Positions 60,399 to 64,000 of a DNA stretch of 64,000 nucleotides are shown piece by piece. Source of the DNA: Magnetospirillum sulfuroxidans (GTDB taxonomy: Bacteria; Pseudomonadota; Alphaproteobacteria; Rhodospirillales; Magnetospirillaceae). A model generated the notes under the pieces. The model was not told the origin of the DNA. It ran no database searches and saw only the letters and a program-made list of their open reading frames with translations. Where the stretch lies: positions 124,001 through 188,000 of the forward strand of contig NZ_JAGTUF010000002.1 of assembly GCF_018224925.1 (NCBI RefSeq), in the 5' to 3' direction. Made by a program: the position numbers and the translations under genes. Within the stretch, counting starts at the first letter, position 1; the number at the start of each line of letters is the position of its first letter.

Positions 60399-63300
60399 AT
60401 GGGCATTCACGTCAAGCTGCGTCATTCCACCGTTTATCATTACGACCGTCCGGTCGCCCTTTCCCCCCAGATCGTCCGCCTTCGCCCGGCCCCGCATTCG
60501 CGCACGCCGGTATTGTCCTATTCGCTGGATGTGCGGCCCAAGGGGCATTTCATCAACTGGCAGCAAGACCCGCAGGGCAACTGGTTGGCCCGGCTGGTGT
60601 TTCCGGAAAAGGTGACGGAATTCATCGTCGACGTCGATCTGGTCGCCGATATGTCCATCGTCAATCCGTTCGATTTCTTTTTGGAAGAATCGGCGGAGAA
60701 CTTTCCCTTCACCTATCCCCCCGAATTGGATCACGAGCTGCGCCCGTTCCTGCTCAAGGAAGACGCTGGACCGCTGCTCAAGGCCTATGTGCAATCCATT
60801 CCCACCGCGCCGATGCAGACCACCAACTTTTTGGTGGCGCTGAACCAGCGCCTGCAAAACGACATCAGCTATACCATCCGCATGGAACCCGGCGTACAGA
60901 CGCCGGAACAAACCTTGGGATTGCGCACCGGCTCGTGCCGCGATTCGGCTTGGCTGCTGGTGCAGATCCTGCGGCATCTGGGCTTGGCCGCCCGCTTCGT
61001 TTCCGGCTATCTGGTCCAACTGGTCCCCGACATCAAGTCGCTGGATGGCCCGGCCGGGGCAAAAGAGGATTTCACCGATCTCCACGCCTGGACCGAGGTT
61101 TATCTGCCCGGCGCCGGCTGGATCGGCCTGGACCCGACCTCGGGCCTGCTGACCGGCGAGGGCCATATTCCATTGGCCGCCTCGCCCGATCCGACCTCGG
61201 CGGCGCCGATTACCGGGGCGGTGGAAAAGTGCACGGTCAGCTTCGAACACATCATGGACGTGACCCGGATTCTTGAAACCCCGCGCGTCACCAAACCCTA
61301 TTCCGAGGAACAATGGCAGGCGGTGCTGGCTTTGGGCGACAAGGTCGACCTGCGCCTGCAAGCCGGCGACGTGCGCCTGACCCAGGGCGGCGAGCCCACT
61401 TTCGTTTCGGCGCTGGATATGGATAGCGACGAATGGAATACCGACGCCGTCGGCCCGACCAAGCGCAGCTATGCCGATTCCCTGATCCGCCGTCTGCGTG
61501 ACCGCGTCGCCCCCAACGCCATGATCACCCACGGCCAGGGCAAATGGTATCCGGGCGAAAGCTTGCCGCGCTGGGCCTTTGCCCTGACCTGGCGCGAGGA
61601 TGGCGAACCGGTCTGGCATCGGGCCGAGCTGATCGCCCAGGAAGGCGACAGCGCCAATCCCAGCATCGAGACCTCGGCGGCCTTTACCGCCTTGTTGGCG
61701 GAAAAGCTGGATACCGATCCGCAATTCGCCCTGCCGGCCTATGAAGACGCCGCCTATTACCTGATGCGCGAACAAAACCTGCCGGTCAACGTCACCCCCG
61801 ACGACACCCGGCTGGCCGATCCAGAGGAACGCGCCCGACTGGCCCGCGTCTTCCGCCACGGCCTGGGCAACGCCATCGGCCATGTGCTGCCGCTGCAACC
61901 GTGGCAGGCGCGGGACGGACACCGCTGGATCACCGGGCCCTGGCCGACCCGCGACGGCCGTCTGGTCAGCATCCCCGGCGATTCGCCTTTGGGCTTCCGC
62001 CTGCCGCTGGAAAGCCTGCCGTTCATCGCCCCCGAGGATTATCCGTTCCACGTCGAACGCGACCCGTTCGAGCAACGCCCGCCCTTGCCTTTGCGGCAAC
62101 GGGCGATGACCAGCCGGGCGCCGGCCGAGCCGGCCGATGCCCGCGTCATCCCGCAGACCGCCGGCAAACCCCATGCCTTGCGCAAGACCGCCAAGGGCAT
62201 GGTGTCGGAATCTGTGCGCACCGCCTTGTGCGTGCAGCCGCGCGAAGGCCATTTGTGCGTGTTCCTGCCGCCGCTGGAGACCGCCGAGCAATATCTGGAT
62301 CTGATCGAAGCCATCGAGGATAGCGCCGCCGCTCTGAACCAGCCGGTGCGCATTGAAGGGTATCCCGCCCCCACCGATCACCGCCTCAAGACCATCAAGG
62401 TCACCCCTGACCCCGGCGTCATCGAGGTCAACGTCACCCCGGTGACCCATTGGCGGGAACTGGTGCACGATACAGAAACCCTGTACGAGGAAGCGCATCT
62501 GACCCGTCTGGGCACGGAAAAGTTCATGATCGACGGCCGCCATGTCGGCACCGGCGGCGGCAATCACATGGTCTTGGGCGGGGCCACCCCGGCCGACAGC
62601 CCGTTCCTGCGCCGCCCCGATCTGCTGGGAAGCCTGATCCGCTTTTGGCAGAACCATCCCAGCCTGTCCTATCTGTTCTCGGGCCTGTTCATCGGCCCGA
62701 CCAGTCAACATCCGCGCATCGACGAAGCCCGCGACGATTCCCTGTACGAGCTGGAAATCGCCTTGTCGCAATTGCCCGGCCCCGGCGCCTCGTGTCCGCC
62801 GTGGCTGGTCGATCGCATCTTGCGCAACGTTCTGGTTGACGCCACCGGCAACACCCACCGCACCGAAATCTGTATCGACAAGCTGTATTCCCCCGACGGC
62901 CCCACCGGCCGGCTGGGACTGGTCGAATTCCGCGCCTTCGAAATGCCGCCCCATGCCCGCATGAGCCTGGTGCAGCAATTGCTGCTGCGCGCGCTGATTT
63001 CCGCCTTCTGGGACCAGCCTTATACCGCCCCGATCATCCGCTGGGGCAGCGCCTTGCGCGACCGCTTCATGCTGCCGCACTGGATCGCCCACGACCTTGA
63101 CGACGTGGTCGCCTATCTCGGCGGTCAAGGCATCGCCTTCGACCGCGCCTGGTTCGCCCCCCATCTGGAATTCCGCTTTCCGGTGGTTGGCGAAATCAAT
63201 CACCAAGGCATCCGCCTGGAAATCCGCAATGCCTTGGAACCCTGGCATGTCATGGGCGAGGAGCCCGGAGCCGGCGGGACCGTGCGCTATGTGGATTCGT

Positions 63301-63716
63301 CGGTGGAGCGCTTGCAGGTCAAGGCCTCCAACCTGTTGGGCGAACGCTATAAGGTCGCCTGCAACGGCGTTATCGTGCCCTTGGCCGATACCGGCACCTG
63401 TGGCCAGGGAATTGCCGGGATACGCTATCGGGCATGGTTGCCGGCCTCGTGCCTGCACCCCACCATCGGCGTGCATTCGCCCCTGGTCTTCGACCTGATC
63501 GACACCTGGACCGGTCAGGCGGTGGCCGGCTGCACCCATCATGTGGCCCATGCCGGTGGCCGCAATTACTCGACCTTCCCGGTGAATTCGTACGAGGCCG
63601 AGGCCCGTCGACGCGCTCGCTTCTTCCCCTTTGGTCATTCCCATGGCAGGGTGGCCGCCAATCCGGGACGTATTCACCCCGACTATCCCAACACCTTGGA
63701 CCTTAGGTTGCAGTAG
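60399..63716 (+). CDS. Transglutaminase-like/DUF2126 fusion protein
   Basis: This 1105-residue protein starts with a bacterial transglutaminase N-domain ([20 protein letters not shown]) and a transglutaminase core with Cys180 (GSCRDSAW), His229 (HAWTEVYLP) and Asp245 (LDPTSG). The remaining 800 residues form a DUF2126 region ([12 protein letters not shown], then [12 protein letters not shown]). Such fusions sit with circularly permuted ATP-grasp and alpha-E proteins in predicted amidoligase clusters; the substrate is unknown. There is no signal peptide. The ATG is preceded by GAGGGA at short spacing. The next gene is an ATP-grasp protein, as expected. Confidence 0.87.
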   Translation: MGIHVKLRHSTVYHYDRPVALSPQIVRLRPAPHSRTPVLSYSLDVRPKGHFINWQQDPQGNWLARLVFPEKVTEFIVDVDLVADMSIVNPFDFFLEESAENFPFTYPPELDHELRPFLLKEDAGPLLKAYVQSIPTAPMQTTNFLVALNQRLQNDISYTIRMEPGVQTPEQTLGLRTGSCRDSAWLLVQILRHLGLAARFVSGYLVQLVPDIKSLDGPAGAKEDFTDLHAWTEVYLPGAGWIGLDPTSGLLTGEGHIPLAASPDPTSAAPITGAVEKCTVSFEHIMDVTRILETPRVTKPYSEEQWQAVLALGDKVDLRLQAGDVRLTQGGEPTFVSALDMDSDEWNTDAVGPTKRSYADSLIRRLRDRVAPNAMITHGQGKWYPGESLPRWAFALTWREDGEPVWHRAELIAQEGDSANPSIETSAAFTALLAEKLDTDPQFALPAYEDAAYYLMREQNLPVNVTPDDTRLADPEERARLARVFRHGLGNAIGHVLPLQPWQARDGHRWITGPWPTRDGRLVSIPGDSPLGFRLPLESLPFIAPEDYPFHVERDPFEQRPPLPLRQRAMTSRAPAEPADARVIPQTAGKPHALRKTAKGMVSESVRTALCVQPREGHLCVFLPPLETAEQYLDLIEAIEDSAAALNQPVRIEGYPAPTDHRLKTIKVTPDPGVIEVNVTPVTHWRELVHDTETLYEEAHLTRLGTEKFMIDGRHVGTGGGNHMVLGGATPADSPFLRRPDLLGSLIRFWQNHPSLSYLFSGLFIGPTSQHPRIDEARDDSLYELEIALSQLPGPGASCPPWLVDRILRNVLVDATGNTHRTEICIDKLYSPDGPTGRLGLVEFRAFEMPPHARMSLVQQLLLRALISAFWDQPYTAPIIRWGSALRDRFMLPHWIAHDLDDVVAYLGGQGIAFDRAWFAPHLEFRFPVVGEINHQGIRLEIRNALEPWHVMGEEPGAGGTVRYVDSSVERLQVKASNLLGERYKVACNGVIVPLADTGTCGQGIAGIRYRAWLPASCLHPTIGVHSPLVFDLIDTWTGQAVAGCTHHVAHAGGRNYSTFPVNSYEAEARRRARFFPFGHSHGRVAANPGRIHPDYPNTLDLRLQ

Positions 63717-63781
63717 GGGAGGCAAAGATCAAGCGTCGACAAACCGACTGGCAGAACGCCGGGCCGCTTGAGGTCGAGCAA

Positions 63782-64000
63782 ATGTACGCCCCTCCCGATG
63801 GCGTGCACGATGAGATGCTCGGCCCTGACGGGCAGGCACGTCCCCATTGGCGTGCCTTTCTCAATTCCTTTGCCGCATTGTCCCCCGATGATCTGGTGCA
63901 ACGCTGGGAACTGGGCCAAAACCTGCTGCGCGACAATGGCGTCACCTATAACGTTCACGGCGACCCCGAAGGGTTGGAACGGCCGTGGACGCTGGACCCC
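63782..64000 (+). CDS. Circularly permuted ATP-grasp protein (3' truncated by window end)
   Basis: Seventy-three codons run to the end of the window without a stop. MYAPPDGVHDEMLGPDG followed by RPHWRAFLNSFAALS and RDNGVTYNVHGDPEG is the N-terminus of the circularly permuted type 2 ATP-grasp family (COG2308). ATG 63782 has GAGG eight bases upstream. The same frame is open back to 63719, and an SD-like GGGGAGG at 63716-63722 precedes ATC at 63728, so a longer N-terminus with a rare start is possible. It directly follows the DUF2126 fusion gene. Confidence 0.82.
   Translation, partial: MYAPPDGVHDEMLGPDGQARPHWRAFLNSFAALSPDDLVQRWELGQNLLRDNGVTYNVHGDPEGLERPWTLDP

Noticed and set aside
60351-63725. 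1124-residue open frame on the minus strand
   Set aside because: It is antisense to the transglutaminase-DUF2126 gene; low-complexity shadow composition, no recognisable domain.
1-64000. tRNA, rRNA, insertion sequences, prophage or integrated element
   Set aside because: No cloverleaf-like or rRNA-like sequence, transposase, integrase or attachment repeat was recognised; gene style is uniform apart from the AT-rich gap at 40200-40350.

Overview
The window is gene-dense, high-GC DNA with short intergenic gaps, many 4-base start/stop overlaps and many sensory genes (chemotaxis receptors, hybrid kinases, PilZ, GGDEF/EAL, bacteriohemerythrin). Together with an ANTAR-controlled nitrate locus, sigma-54 promoters and GntR/FCD and MocR regulators, this suggests an alphaproteobacterium of the Rhodospirillales, most like Magnetospirillum. 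That placement comes from gene content only. I saw no rRNA, tRNA, CRISPR array, transposase or prophage.

Layout. 1-10.7 kb: end of a chemotaxis receptor, PilZ protein, HupR/HupT-like two-component pair, Rrf2 regulator, glycosyltransferase, YdjC/HpnK-like deacetylase, MFS and chromate transporters, MocR regulator with a repeat-rich operator region, DUF1127 protein and bacteriohemerythrin. 10.7-18 kb: acyl-CoA and branched-chain catabolism (enoyl-CoA hydratase, short-chain dehydrogenase, 3-hydroxyisobutyryl-CoA hydrolase, malonyl-CoA synthetase, GntR regulator, acyl-CoA dehydrogenase, 3-hydroxyisobutyrate dehydrogenase). 18-31.5 kb: a long operon-like run joining a complete LivGHMKF-type ABC importer to two CoA ligases, an aldehyde dehydrogenase, a thiolase, an acyl-CoA dehydrogenase, a universal stress protein and a thioesterase. 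It looks like an import, activation and beta-oxidation pathway for an organic acid.

31.5-40.2 kb: two divergent hybrid histidine kinases, a tandem STAS protein, YajQ, NasT and a soluble PAS-PAS chemotaxis receptor. 40.2-51.6 kb: the nitrate assimilation operon nrtA-nrtB-nrtCD-nasS-nirB-nirD-nasA. Its untranslated leader holds two hairpins with A1/G4 hexaloops, the second overlapping a strong terminator. This is the known layout of an ANTAR antitermination leader. nasT, 2 kb away, and the operon each have a sigma-54 type promoter. The inferred circuit is: nitrogen limitation drives sigma-54 transcription, nitrate binding by NasS frees NasT, and NasT suppresses the leader terminator.

51.6-64 kb: TetR regulator, a small exported protein with a duplicated motif behind a perfect 20-bp palindrome, a ModD-like protein, a SnoaL/HxlR divergent pair ending in 25-bp tandem repeats, a 3-oxoacid CoA-transferase, a VOC/WYL pair, an FmdB zinc ribbon, a periplasmic-sensing GGDEF/EAL protein, and the start of a transglutaminase-DUF2126/ATP-grasp amidoligase-type cluster cut by the window edge. 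The most interesting signals are the ANTAR leader circuit, a palindromic repeat present twice with host stop codons inside its arms, the duplicated-motif exported protein, and the truncated ATP-grasp cluster.
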